A stretch of DNA of 32,548 bases from an uncultured Coriobacteriales bacterium (GTDB taxonomy: Bacteria > Actinomycetota > Coriobacteriia > Coriobacteriales > UMGS124): contig CABQHM010000039.1 of NCBI GenBank assembly GCA_902464015.1, positions 1 to 32,548 on the forward strand, written 5' to 3'. The notes under the pieces are model-generated. The model worked only from the letters and a program-made list of their open reading frames with translations, was not told where the DNA came from and did no database searches. Position numbers and translations under genes: made by a program. This document shows positions 24,183 through 31,261 of this stretch, piece by piece. Positions within the stretch are counted from its first letter, which is position 1; every line of letters begins with the position of its first letter.

Positions 24183-25922
24183 ATGCAGAAGAACATGAGC
24201 CGCAAGAGCTTCCTCGCAGGTGCCGGCACGGTCGCCGCCGCTGCCGTTGCGGGCGGTGCCGCAGCCGCGTTGGCCGACGATGCCAAGGCCGCCGCTCCTG
24301 CTGCCGAGGGCAACATCATCACGCGCGAGACGCTTGAGCAGGGCACCTGGTCGTTCATGGTTGCTCCCGAGCCCGTCGCCGAGGACCAGATCGCCGAGAC
24401 CAAGACGCACGAGATCGTCGTTGTAGGCTCCGGCGCCGCCGGCCTGTGCTGCGCCGTTTCGGCGGCTGAGCAGGGCGCCGACGTCATCGTGTTCTCCGCT
24501 GGTACCAAGCCGCTGTCGCGCGGTGGCTCCTTCCAGGCCATCGGCACCAAGTACCAGGCCGAACACGGCGTTGAGGACGATCCCGAGAAGCGTCGCGTTC
24601 AGACCCAGATCGACCTCATCGCCGGCGCTCGCATGATGGACTCCCGCAAGTGGATGCGCTGGGAGAACAACTCTGCCGAGTCCATGGACTGGATGATTGA
24701 CAAGATGGCCGCTCGCGGCATCGAGTGCTCGCTTGCCATGCCCTACAGCGACGTCGACGGCGTTCTCGATACGCCTGCCGGTGAGCACAACTTCTGGACT
24801 GCCGACGCCCCCATGGGCGTGTTCCAGGGCGCCCCGCTTGTGGCCAAGGCTTGGGCCGACATCTTCACCGAGGATTACGGCGGAGAGATCGACTATTCCA
24901 CTGTCGCCCAGTACCTCATTCGCGAGGACGACAATACCGGTCGCGTGAGCGCGGTCATTGCCCAGGACGCTGACGGCAACTACATCAAATACGAGGCAAC
25001 CAAGGCCGTCGTGCTTGCCACGGGCGACTTCTCCAAGGACTTTGACATGATGGCCCACTTTGCCCCCTATGCGTGGGAGCACTTCAAGGACGTCCTCACG
25101 CCCGAGGTGGACTATGACGCCGAGATGGTCTACACCGGCCTTATGCCTGGTACGGGCCAGAAGATGGGTCTTTGGATTGGCGCGGGCTGGCAGAAGACGT
25201 TCCCGAACCCCTGCGCCATCAACGGCGCCGTGTCGGGCCCCACGCACTGCGTGGTCGACTCCTTCTGGGGCATCAACCTGGCCAAGGACGGCAAGCGCTT
25301 CCATAACGAGAACACCAACTTCGCCTTCGGCGCCTACACGCGCATGAACCTGAAGGGCGGCACCGCCTACGCCATCTGGGACTCCCAGTACGCCTACACG
25401 CAGGATTCTTGGGATGGTCTGGGTGCCACCATCGACAACGTGAACGGCGAGATGTTCATGCCCAAGACCCCCGAGCAGCTCATTGCCAGCTGGGATGCCA
25501 ACGTCGAGTCGGGCAGCTACTTCAAGGCCGACACGCTCGAGGAGCTCATCGACCAGATGGAGGGCCTCGACAAGGAGAACGCCCTTGAGTCCATCGCCAA
25601 CTACAACACGTATGCCAAGAACGGCCTCGACGAGGAGTTCCATGTGAACCCCGAGCTGCTGCACCCCATCGAGACCGGCCCGTTCTACGGCTGCATCACG
25701 CCCGGCTCCACGTTCCTGTGCGTCATGGGCGGCCTGCGCTGCGATGAGCACTGCCAGGTGATGGACACCGCCGACGAACCCATCGAGGGTCTCTACGAGG
25801 TCGGCACCATGATCGGCGACTTCTACGGCGGCGCCTATAACTTCGCCTTCCAGGGCCAGAACCTGGGTGCCTGCTGCACCACCTTCCCCTATCTCGTCGG
25901 CTGTGACCTTGCCGCGATGTAG
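24183..25922 (+). CDS. Exported FAD reductase with atypical Tat motif
   Basis: The 579-residue product starts with NMSRKSFLAGAG and an Ala-rich hydrophobic stretch, cleaved near residue 31. The twin arginine is Arg-Lys, an unusual variant. The FAD fold is EIVVVGSGAAGLCC (77-90). At the fumarate-reductase arginine position it has Phe380 (NENTNFAFG), and the histidine motif reads FLCVMGG, so the catalytic groups differ from all paralogs here. It lacks an FMN domain. The start is ATG 24183 with GGAGA 8 nt upstream; ATG 24168 and a longer frame from 24033 lack a good site. The divergent LysR is the likely regulator. A strong terminator lies about 95 bp after the stop. Confidence 0.88.
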   Translation: MQKNMSRKSFLAGAGTVAAAAVAGGAAAALADDAKAAAPAAEGNIITRETLEQGTWSFMVAPEPVAEDQIAETKTHEIVVVGSGAAGLCCAVSAAEQGADVIVFSAGTKPLSRGGSFQAIGTKYQAEHGVEDDPEKRRVQTQIDLIAGARMMDSRKWMRWENNSAESMDWMIDKMAARGIECSLAMPYSDVDGVLDTPAGEHNFWTADAPMGVFQGAPLVAKAWADIFTEDYGGEIDYSTVAQYLIREDDNTGRVSAVIAQDADGNYIKYEATKAVVLATGDFSKDFDMMAHFAPYAWEHFKDVLTPEVDYDAEMVYTGLMPGTGQKMGLWIGAGWQKTFPNPCAINGAVSGPTHCVVDSFWGINLAKDGKRFHNENTNFAFGAYTRMNLKGGTAYAIWDSQYAYTQDSWDGLGATIDNVNGEMFMPKTPEQLIASWDANVESGSYFKADTLEELIDQMEGLDKENALESIANYNTYAKNGLDEEFHVNPELLHPIETGPFYGCITPGSTFLCVMGGLRCDEHCQVMDTADEPIEGLYEVGTMIGDFYGGAYNFAFQGQNLGACCTTFPYLVGCDLAAM

Positions 25923-26310
25923 GAGAGAGGGTCTTCGGGCGTTTTGTCGTGAAACGGCTTGCGGGCTGGTAAAAGTGTCGTGAAGGGCGCTGGGCCCTGC
26001 GTAACAGCCTTGCCTGGGTACCCCGGGTCGCGTGATTACATGCGGCCCGGGGTACTTTTTCCGGATGGTGACTGCAAGACTGGCGCGTACCCCTTGCGAC
26101 GTCGTCATGTGGCCCGGGATTTGCGGATGACGGCTACCGACACAGGTTGCCTGGGACATGAAAACTCCTGCTAGGGCCCCTGGTTTGCCTGACACTGCGT
26201 TAGGGCTGTCGACGATCATAGCCCAAACGCCTGCGAAGCGTTGGGGGCGTAAGCCCGTTGTTTTCAGTACGACTGCTCGCGTATGAAGCCGGATGCCGTC
26301 TGCTCGTGCT
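25923..26310. other. Gene-free stretch after the reductase
   Basis: About 390 bp without a credible gene. It contains the terminator at 26018-26060. An imperfect hairpin, CCCAAACGC/GCGTTGGGG, lies near 26222-26246. The GC content falls towards the palindromic element at 26311. Confidence 0.4.
26018..26060 (+). terminator. Strong rho-independent terminator
   Basis: GTACCCCGGGTCGC (26018-26031) pairs with GCGGCCCGGGGTAC (26042-26055), one G-T pair in 14, followed by five T. It ends the 24183 reductase transcript. Confidence 0.85.
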
Positions 26311-26477
26311 GCTCTCATGGCGCAAAAGTGCCAAAAGTATGCGTTATAACTCTCGTTTTGCCCAATTGGAGACGTAGCAGTTTTTAGCACGACGCATCTA
26401 CCAGGCAAAACATTGCGAGACTCTCACGGGCAACTGAGTGGTGCAAGGTTATAACGCATACTTTTGGCGTTTTCGGG
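26311..26477. repeat. Palindromic element, left copy
   Basis: This 167-bp AT-rich element is bounded by inverted ends. GCCAAAAGTATGCGTTATAA begins at 26330, and its exact complement ends at 26468. A weaker central dyad lies at 26391-26414 (ATCTACCAGGCAAAAC). Flanking bases CACTTTTGCG (complement of 26321-26330) and GTTTTCGGG (26469-26477) recur, inverted, around the second copy at 27919-28084. It encodes nothing. A MITE-like or cassette-end role is inferred. Confidence 0.8.
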
Positions 26478-26531
26478 CAGGGGTCCCGAATTAAGCGGGA
26501 TGAGCGGGTGGAGTTGGTGGGAATGTCGGCG

Positions 26532-27716
26532 TCAGGCACCCGTCCTGTTGCCTATGCGATGGATGTTCGACCAGTTGCCCATGACCTCTTTGCGCAGTTC
26601 ACGGGAGAGTTGTACTTGAGCGTCCGTTTTGGTTCGCAGACGGGTGCCCAGAAGGCGACCGATGACTTTGACCAGCGCCGCAAACCTTTGCGTGTCGTGC
26701 AATTGCGCGTATGTGATGGGCAGCACGTTGATTCCCATATAGCTCAAGGCCGTGCTGCGGTCAGAGTCAGATAAAAACCCGCGCTCTCCCTGATGGACAA
26801 GGGCGCTTTGACATTCCAGATCGAGATTGCTCTTTTCCCAAAACAGATCGCACATGCAAAACTGGCGCTGCGCGAGGAGTCTGCCCTCTCGCGACAGCGC
26901 AACCTTATGGTTAAACGAGAAGTCCCCGAATCCCTCGCCGCCCAAACGACGGGGAAAGCCCAGCAGAATACCGGCGCGGACTTCGAAAGGCGAGGCGGCG
27001 TTCTCCCGCATGAGCGTGCTGGCCTTTTGCAGGCGCGCCTTACCGCGTTGCGTGTCGCTCATTTGCGCAAAGCGTAGGATGGTTTGAGGTGAGGCGAGCG
27101 CGGGCCGTGACCATAGGTCTGTGAGCTGGCCCCTGCTGTCGACAAGGGGTTCCCAGCCGGCTATTTTCGGAATTCCCCGTCGATTGAGAATCTGTTGGAG
27201 GCGGTCCCTGATAAAGGCAGGTGGATTGTAAACAGCGAAGGCTCCACATAGCTCATCGCCCATCATGGCCAGTTCGCCAATCGTGGCTTGGGCTGCGAAT
27301 TGATGGAGAATGAGCTCGGGAGACGCCATCCAAATATCGTCGGCGAGATGGATGCGCCCGCCCGGCGGAATGTCCCCCGTCCAAAGATGGGGCCTCAGAA
27401 GCGAGGACGCATGGCACTGGCTTCGTGAACTTACGAGGATGTCTATGGGTCCCGTATGATTTGCGGCAAAAAGTGGGACAGCCCAGTGTAGGCCGCGGCT
27501 TGTTGCGCCGATGCGACGGCCTTTTGTACTGCGGTCGAAAAACAATCTGCACAGATTGAGTTCTTCGAGCGCCTTTGCCCTGAAGGCGACGAGTGATTCG
27601 GCGCTGATGATTTGTTGCAAAGTCGGATTGTCGTCTGGCCCCAAGAGGAGCAGACGGACGATTGGCGGGATTCGCCAATAATTGAATGCTGTGATTCCGC
27701 AAACGGTAGTCTCCAT
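26532..27716 (-). CDS. AbiEi-like protein with C-terminal PD-(D/E)XK (Vsr/DUF559-like) nuclease domain
   Basis: The 394-residue product has an N-terminal half resembling AbiEi-type proteins (I-x-S-A-E-S; then IWMASPELILHQFAAQA and MMGDELCG near 129-158). The C-terminal third has nuclease-like spacing: Glu245 in SPFEVR, Asp290 in FCMCDLFWE, and Glu301-x-Gln303 in LDLECQS, followed by DR(319-320) and GINVLPITYAQL. This layout fits DUF559/Vsr-type endonuclease folds. The cellular role is unknown; defence or element maintenance are possibilities. ATG 27716 sits in the loop of a perfect hairpin and has no clear ribosome-binding site; GTG 27722 is the alternative. The gene is alone between two inverted palindromic elements and differs in base composition from the reductase genes. 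Confidence 0.65.
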   Translation of the reverse strand: METTVCGITAFNYWRIPPIVRLLLLGPDDNPTLQQIISAESLVAFRAKALEELNLCRLFFDRSTKGRRIGATSRGLHWAVPLFAANHTGPIDILVSSRSQCHASSLLRPHLWTGDIPPGGRIHLADDIWMASPELILHQFAAQATIGELAMMGDELCGAFAVYNPPAFIRDRLQQILNRRGIPKIAGWEPLVDSRGQLTDLWSRPALASPQTILRFAQMSDTQRGKARLQKASTLMRENAASPFEVRAGILLGFPRRLGGEGFGDFSFNHKVALSREGRLLAQRQFCMCDLFWEKSNLDLECQSALVHQGERGFLSDSDRSTALSYMGINVLPITYAQLHDTQRFAALVKVIGRLLGTRLRTKTDAQVQLSRELRKEVMGNWSNIHRIGNRTGA

Positions 27717-27730
27717 GCGCACAGACTACC
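27705..27730 (-). promoter_or_regulatory. Hairpin enclosing the nuclease start codon
   Basis: GGTAGTCT (27705-27712) and AGACTACC (27723-27730) form a perfect 8-bp inverted repeat with a 10-nt loop that contains the start codon (27714-27716). It could act as an mRNA hairpin limiting translation or as a DNA operator. Confidence 0.55.
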
Positions 27731-27839
27731 ATGCGCAAAGAGTGATGCTCGGCATTATTTCCACAATGGACGCTCTTGTTGAAATCGCCATACCGTGTGA
27801 AGCATATCACCAGGTAGACGTGACTTTTTTGTTATGTAA

Positions 27840-27855
27840 GTCACAGAATTGTGAC
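27840..27855. promoter_or_regulatory. Operator-like palindrome upstream of the nuclease gene
   Basis: GTCACA-gaat-TGTGAC is a perfect 6-bp dyad about 125 bp upstream of the start codon. ACCAGGTAGA at 27809-27818, a match to the central dyad of the element at 27919, lies between it and the gene. Confidence 0.5.
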
Positions 27856-27918
27856 ATGGCCCAATGGTGTTTTCGGCGCAGAAACGCCCTTAGTGAACGC
27901 CTGTCGAGGATTGGGTGA

Positions 27919-28084
27919 CCCGAAAACGGCAAAAGTATGCGTTATAATCGCCCTCCGTTGGAATTTGTGGGAATGTCGATTATTGACCAACGTATCTACC
28001 TGGTAAAACGTTATGACGAGAATGCCGGATTTTATTCTTTGTACGTTATAACGCATACTTTTGGCACTTTTGCGACACGAGAGC
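27919..28084. repeat. Palindromic element, right copy, inverted relative to the left
   Basis: This 166-bp element has inverted ends AAAAGTATGCGTTATAA (27931-27947) and TTATAACGCATACTTTT (28046-28062). A central dyad at 27989-28012 reads AACGT-at-cTACCtGGTAa-aACGTT. Outer bases CCCGAAAACG (27919-27928) and CACTTTTGCG (28065-28074) match the opposite sides of the left copy, so the pair forms an inverted repeat around the nuclease gene. The interior outside the central dyad has diverged strongly while length is nearly unchanged. Confidence 0.8.
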
Positions 28085-28263
28085 ACCGGAGATGCCGATG
28101 AGGGTGGTCTGAAACCATCGCCCGACGGGTCATCCATTCACGCGACGCTTCTTATCACGGGCAGATTCGCGGGGTGTATTTGAGCCGGCAGGCCGCAGAT
28201 GGGCCTATAGAGATGCGTGGGCGCAATCCCAAAGCGGCCAGACCTGCTATCGGGCTCCTCTGA

Positions 28264-28414
28264 AAACGAGACGATATGAGAAAGCCATTGGGGGAGCCCC
28301 CTCTCCTCGTGCCACTCACGTCGTGTGGTTTTCGCGGGCTGGGGCTGCCAAAATGGGCTCGTCGTATCGGTCCCTGCGGTGCCCGACACCGCACGCACGG
28401 GAGGGGGCTCCCCA
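28264..28414 (+). ncRNA. IS110 left non-coding end, candidate bridge RNA region
   Basis: IS110-family elements carry a structured guide (bridge/seek) RNA in a non-coding end. The 150 bp before the transposase is GC-rich and able to fold. CATTGGGGgAGCCCCCTC (28286-28303) pairs with GAGGGGGCTCCCCAATG (28401-28417) with a single bulged G. That stem would bury the transposase ribosome-binding site and start codon. The exact RNA ends and guide loops are not determined here. Confidence 0.45.
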
Positions 28415-29530
28415 ATGCCGCATGTTACATCAGTAGGGCTCGACGTGCACGCCAGGTCCGTCTCCGCCGCCGCGTTCAACCTCTACACCGGCGAGGTGGT
28501 CGAGAGGAGGTTCGGGCCGGCGGCGGGGCCCATCGCCGAGTGGGTGCTGTCGTTCGAGTCCCCCAGGGCCGTCTACGAGAGCGGCCCCACGGGGTTCGCC
28601 CTGTGCCGCGAGCTGCGCGCCCTCGGAGTGGACTGCGTGGTGGGCGCCGTGTCCAAGATGCAGAGGCCGGCCGCGGACAAGAGGGTCAAGAGCGACCGCA
28701 GGGACGCGGCGTTCCTCGCCAGGCTCCTCGCCACCAACAACGTGGTCGTCGTGCCCGTGCCCGACGCCGAGGTCGAGGCGGCCAGGGACCTCTCCCGCGC
28801 CCTCGACGACGCCCGCGACAACGTCCAGCGCGCCCGCCAGCGCCTCTCGAAGTTCCTGCTCCGCCGCGGCCACGTCTTCGACGAGGCCGACGCGCTCGGC
28901 AGGCGCAGGGGCGCGTGGACCGCCGCCTGGTGGTCCTGGGTCGCCAAGGTGAAGATGCCCGAGCCCGCGGCCAAGGCGGCCCTGGACCACTACGTGGAGG
29001 ACGTCAGGCGCGAGGAGTCCTCCAAGCTCAAGCTCGAGAGGCTCGTGGCGCAGGAGGCGGCGAGTCCCAGGTGGGCGCCCGTCGTCGGGGCCCTGCGCAG
29101 GATCAAGGGCGTCGACACCGTGACGGCCTTCTGCCTGGCCGCGGAGGCCGGCAGCTTCTCGCGGTTCCGCTCCGCGCCGGCCTACGCCGCCTGGGTGGGC
29201 CTCGTGCCCTCGGAGCACTCCAGCGGCGAGAAGGTCGCCAGGGGCGGCATCACCAAGACGGGCAACGCCGCCTCCAGGCGCGCCCTGGTGGAGGCCGCGT
29301 GGCACTTCGCCTCGTGCTCCCCCTCGCCCAAGCCGCCCAAGGCGGCCCGCGACGCCGTCCCGGCCGACATAGAGCGCAGGTGCGCCAAGTGCACCGCGCG
29401 CCTGGCGGCCAGGCACAGGGCGCTCCGGGAGGCCGGCAAGCGCCCCTGCGTGGCAAACGTCGCGGTGGCCCGCGAGCTCGCCTGCTGGGTGTGGGAGGTG
29501 GGCTGCCGGGCGGAGGGCACGCTCCGCTGA
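28415..29530 (+). CDS. IS110-family transposase (DEDD recombinase)
   Basis: The 371-residue protein has an N-terminal RuvC-like DEDD domain: Asp10 in VGLDVHARS, Glu55 in AVYESGPTG, and Asp94/Asp97 in KSDRRDAAF. A coiled middle region follows, then the C-terminal transposase_20 domain with GVDTVTAFCLAAEAGSFSRF and the serine region PSEHSSGEK (catalytic Ser candidates 269-270), then GGITKTGNAASRRALVEAAW. It cuts and joins DNA guided by the element's own RNA. The start is ATG 28415 with GGAGGGGG 8 nt upstream, both inside a long stem with 28286-28303. The frame is intact with all catalytic residues, so the element may be active. Confidence 0.92.
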   Translation: MPHVTSVGLDVHARSVSAAAFNLYTGEVVERRFGPAAGPIAEWVLSFESPRAVYESGPTGFALCRELRALGVDCVVGAVSKMQRPAADKRVKSDRRDAAFLARLLATNNVVVVPVPDAEVEAARDLSRALDDARDNVQRARQRLSKFLLRRGHVFDEADALGRRRGAWTAAWWSWVAKVKMPEPAAKAALDHYVEDVRREESSKLKLERLVAQEAASPRWAPVVGALRRIKGVDTVTAFCLAAEAGSFSRFRSAPAYAAWVGLVPSEHSSGEKVARGGITKTGNAASRRALVEAAWHFASCSPSPKPPKAARDAVPADIERRCAKCTARLAARHRALREAGKRPCVANVAVARELACWVWEVGCRAEGTLR

Positions 29531-29841
29531 CGTCCCGGCCCCCACACGCGCGAACCCCGACAACCCTTCCAGCCGGGAGGGCCCGCGCCCCGACGCGTCG
29601 CCGGGGTCCGTCCACGAGCCTTTTTATGGGCAGCCGGAAGGCCGCGCCCGACAAACGAGACTGGCTCTGGATTTCGGACGGGGGCCCCGGACGGAGAATC
29701 GAAATGCGGTAGCGCACGGCAACATATGCGACGGGCCGTCCGTCGCGCCGCCCACGAGCCCGCGGATATTAGCTTGCCAGGCAAGCGTCGACTAGTATGG
29801 ACGAAACCCCGGCGCGGGCCCCTCCGGCTGGAACGAAAAAA
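29531..29841. other. IS right end and gene-free stretch
   Basis: About 310 bp without a gene. It includes the GC-rich right end of the insertion sequence (to about 29661) and a perfect 7-bp palindrome, GCTTGCC-a-GGCAAGC (29772-29786), of unknown role. Confidence 0.4.
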
Positions 29842-29879
29842 GAAATCGGGCAAGGCGGAAATTCACCCGGCCCGATTTC
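29842..29879 (-). terminator. Second minus-strand terminator, no obvious gene
   Basis: GAAATCGGGC (29842-29851) pairs with GCCCGATTTC (29870-29879). On the minus strand it is followed by TTTTTT (complement of 29835-29841), so it works leftward. It lies about 35 bp beyond the tRNA terminator. Confidence 0.7.
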
Positions 29880-29914
29880 AGCATGCCTATTGACAATGGC
29901 TCTCTCATATTAAA

Positions 29915-29945
29915 AAAACGGTTGGTCTCAAAGACCAACCGTTTT
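29915..29945 (-). terminator. Terminator of tRNA-Arg
   Basis: AAAACGGTTGGTCT-caa-AGACCAACCGTTTT is a perfect 14-bp stem. On the minus strand it runs into seven T. It follows the tRNA gene by 12 bp. Confidence 0.9.
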
Positions 29946-29957
29946 CGTAGTATCGCA

Positions 29958-30034
29958 TGGTGCGGCGTACAGGATTCGAACCTGTGACGTTCTGATTCGT
30001 AGTCAGACCCTCTATCCAGCTGAGGTAACGCCGC
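29958..30034 (-). tRNA. tRNA-Arg (anticodon ACG), CCA encoded
   Basis: The minus strand folds as a tRNA. The acceptor stem is GCGGCGT/ACGCCGC. The D arm is CTCAGCTGGATAGAG. The anticodon stem TCTGA/TCAGA has loop CTACGAA, giving anticodon ACG, and the T arm is CAGGTTCGAATCCTG. Discriminator A is followed by an encoded CCA (29960-29958). The anticodon A34 would be deaminated to inosine by TadA to read CGN arginine codons. Confidence 0.96.
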
Positions 30035-30291
30035 ATTGCAAGAGAGAAGTATGCCCTAATGGAGAGGCTCCGTCAACAATTAAAACCCGTTCCACACAAT
30101 TCGAACGAATTCGAGGGTAGTGGTTCGCGCGGGCACTACATTCCGACGAGGGTTGCGAGTCGTACCTTCGAGGCACGGCTCTACGCATGAGGGTCCTGTG
30201 CCAGTCAATGCTCACCATACACAACAACCCCTGGAAGCACCTCTGTTCGGAAGCGTTGCCAGGGGTTGTTGTCAAACCTGCGTCAATCTAG
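30035..30291. other. Gap upstream of tRNA-Arg and after the 30292 gene
   Basis: About 257 bp holding the terminator hairpin at 30223-30270 and, presumably, the tRNA promoter on the minus strand in the AT-rich stretch near 30050-30110. No gene is seen. Confidence 0.4.
30223..30270 (-). terminator. Long-loop hairpin after the 30292 gene
   Basis: AACAACCCCTGG (30223-30234) pairs perfectly with CCAGGGGTTGTT (30259-30270) around a 24-nt loop. The minus-strand tail GTGTATGG is not a typical T tract, so termination may be partial. Confidence 0.5.
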
Positions 30292-30999
30292 CTAGTCGCG
30301 CCAGCGCACGTGATCTTCCTGGTAGTTGCCGCTGGCGAAGTTGTGGTCGCGGGTGCGCTTGGGGTAGCGGCGGTACAGCTCCTCGAGCTCGCTGCCAACA
30401 CCTGCGTCGCTTGTCACCTTGGAGACGAAGATGTCACGGTTCTGGAAGTTGTAGTCGGCCACGGCGCGAACGATGCGGCCGTCCTCGGTGTATTCGGCCA
30501 TGAGGACATGGTGGACGTAGCCGTCGGGATCGTACTCGATGGTTGCGCCGAGGCTGCCAGGCTCACCGGGTTTGTCGGTGGTCTCAAGGCGAAGGTGGAC
30601 AGGAGCCACGGCGGGCGTGTCCTCCTCTTCGTTGGAGATGAGCTCAACGCGCGTGAAGCCGTAGCCCTTGGGGCCGACGCCCATGTAGAGGGCGCCGATC
30701 TCGCCAAACTCATAGCCCGAAAGCTCGCGTGCCTCGCTGAGCAGCATGTTCACGTATTCGGTTGCCTCAACAAGCTCATGGGCAAGGGGATTTTCCATAT
30801 CGGGCTTGCCCTCGGCAAAGGGGAAGGCGTAGACCGTCTTGAAACCGCCCTTCTTGCGGCGCGACGTCACCACGGGCAGCATCCCCTTGACGCCGAAGGG
30901 GAAGTTCGCGTCGTTCTCCACCAGTGTGTCGATGTAGCGCTCGGCGCTCAGCTTGCTGCGCTCGGTGCCGTATGAGTCGTTTGCGCCAATGAATTCCAA
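30292..30999 (-). CDS. Conserved-looking cytosolic protein of unknown function
   Basis: The 235-residue product has no signal peptide or membrane segment and is acidic with a basic N-terminal patch (SRRKKGGFKTVYAFPFAEGK, 46-65). The C-terminal part (about 155-235) looks like alternating beta strands. I recognise no family. The start codon is TTG 30999, supported by GAGGAG five bases upstream; no ATG gives an equally good match. It has a -10-like TATACT at 31038-31033 on the minus strand. Its base composition matches the core genome, and the neighbours (tRNA, Hsp33) are housekeeping, so it is probably a resident gene. Confidence 0.7.
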   Translation of the reverse strand: MEFIGANDSYGTERSKLSAERYIDTLVENDANFPFGVKGMLPVVTSRRKKGGFKTVYAFPFAEGKPDMENPLAHELVEATEYVNMLLSEARELSGYEFGEIGALYMGVGPKGYGFTRVELISNEEEDTPAVAPVHLRLETTDKPGEPGSLGATIEYDPDGYVHHVLMAEYTEDGRIVRAVADYNFQNRDIFVSKVTSDAGVGSELEELYRRYPKRTRDHNFASGNYQEDHVRWRD

Positions 31000-31043
31000 G
31001 GTTGCTCCTCAGTGGATGGGTCGTTTGGGGCCAGTATAACGCA

Positions 31044-31078
31044 GGGCCGCGCGCATGCAGCTTGCAAGCGCGCGGCCC
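31044..31078. terminator. Perfect 11-bp hairpin between hslO and the 30292 gene
   Basis: GGGCCGCGCGC (31044-31054) pairs with GCGCGCGGCCC (31068-31078); the loop adds TGCA-gct-TGCA. It may terminate leftward hslO transcription, or act as an operator just upstream of the TATACT box. No T tract follows. Confidence 0.45.
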
Positions 31079-31261
31079 CATCGGGTCAACCAAAGCTGAT
31101 GCTGGATGCGCGAGGTGCCCAAACCCTCTCGCGGCCTTTGATTTTGCATCGATGCCGAGGCGAAGCAAACGGCATTGAACAAGGTGCGTAAATTGCCTCG
31201 CAGTTCTCGATTTCGGGCCAATGTTGGAGCGGGAGTGAGTGAGTCACGGCGGGCAAGACTC

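Larger units (their letters stand above)
28264..29661 (+). mobile_element. IS110-family insertion sequence
   Basis: A single DEDD transposase gene with a 150-bp left and 131-bp right non-coding end and no terminal inverted repeats, as in IS110. AAACGAGAC occurs directly repeated at 28264-28272 and 29653-29661 and is proposed as the recombination boundary; such a match could arise by chance, so the ends are tentative. The element is distinctly more GC-rich than its surroundings. Its length of about 1.4 kb is normal for the family. Confidence 0.65.

Noticed and set aside
27840..27855. Possible CRP/FNR site
   Set aside because: The half-sites are in the order TCACA..TGTGA, the reverse of a CRP site (TGTGA-N6-TCACA), and the spacer is 4 rather than 6. 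Kept only as an unassigned dyad.
28138..28479. A 113-codon minus-strand frame across the IS left end
   Set aside because: It overlaps the transposase start and the folded non-coding end, lacks a ribosome-binding site and resembles no protein family.
29958..30034. tRNA-Arg as integration site of a genomic island
   Set aside because: I found no second copy of the tRNA 3' end and no integrase gene in the window; the adjacent IS110 does not use tRNA sites.
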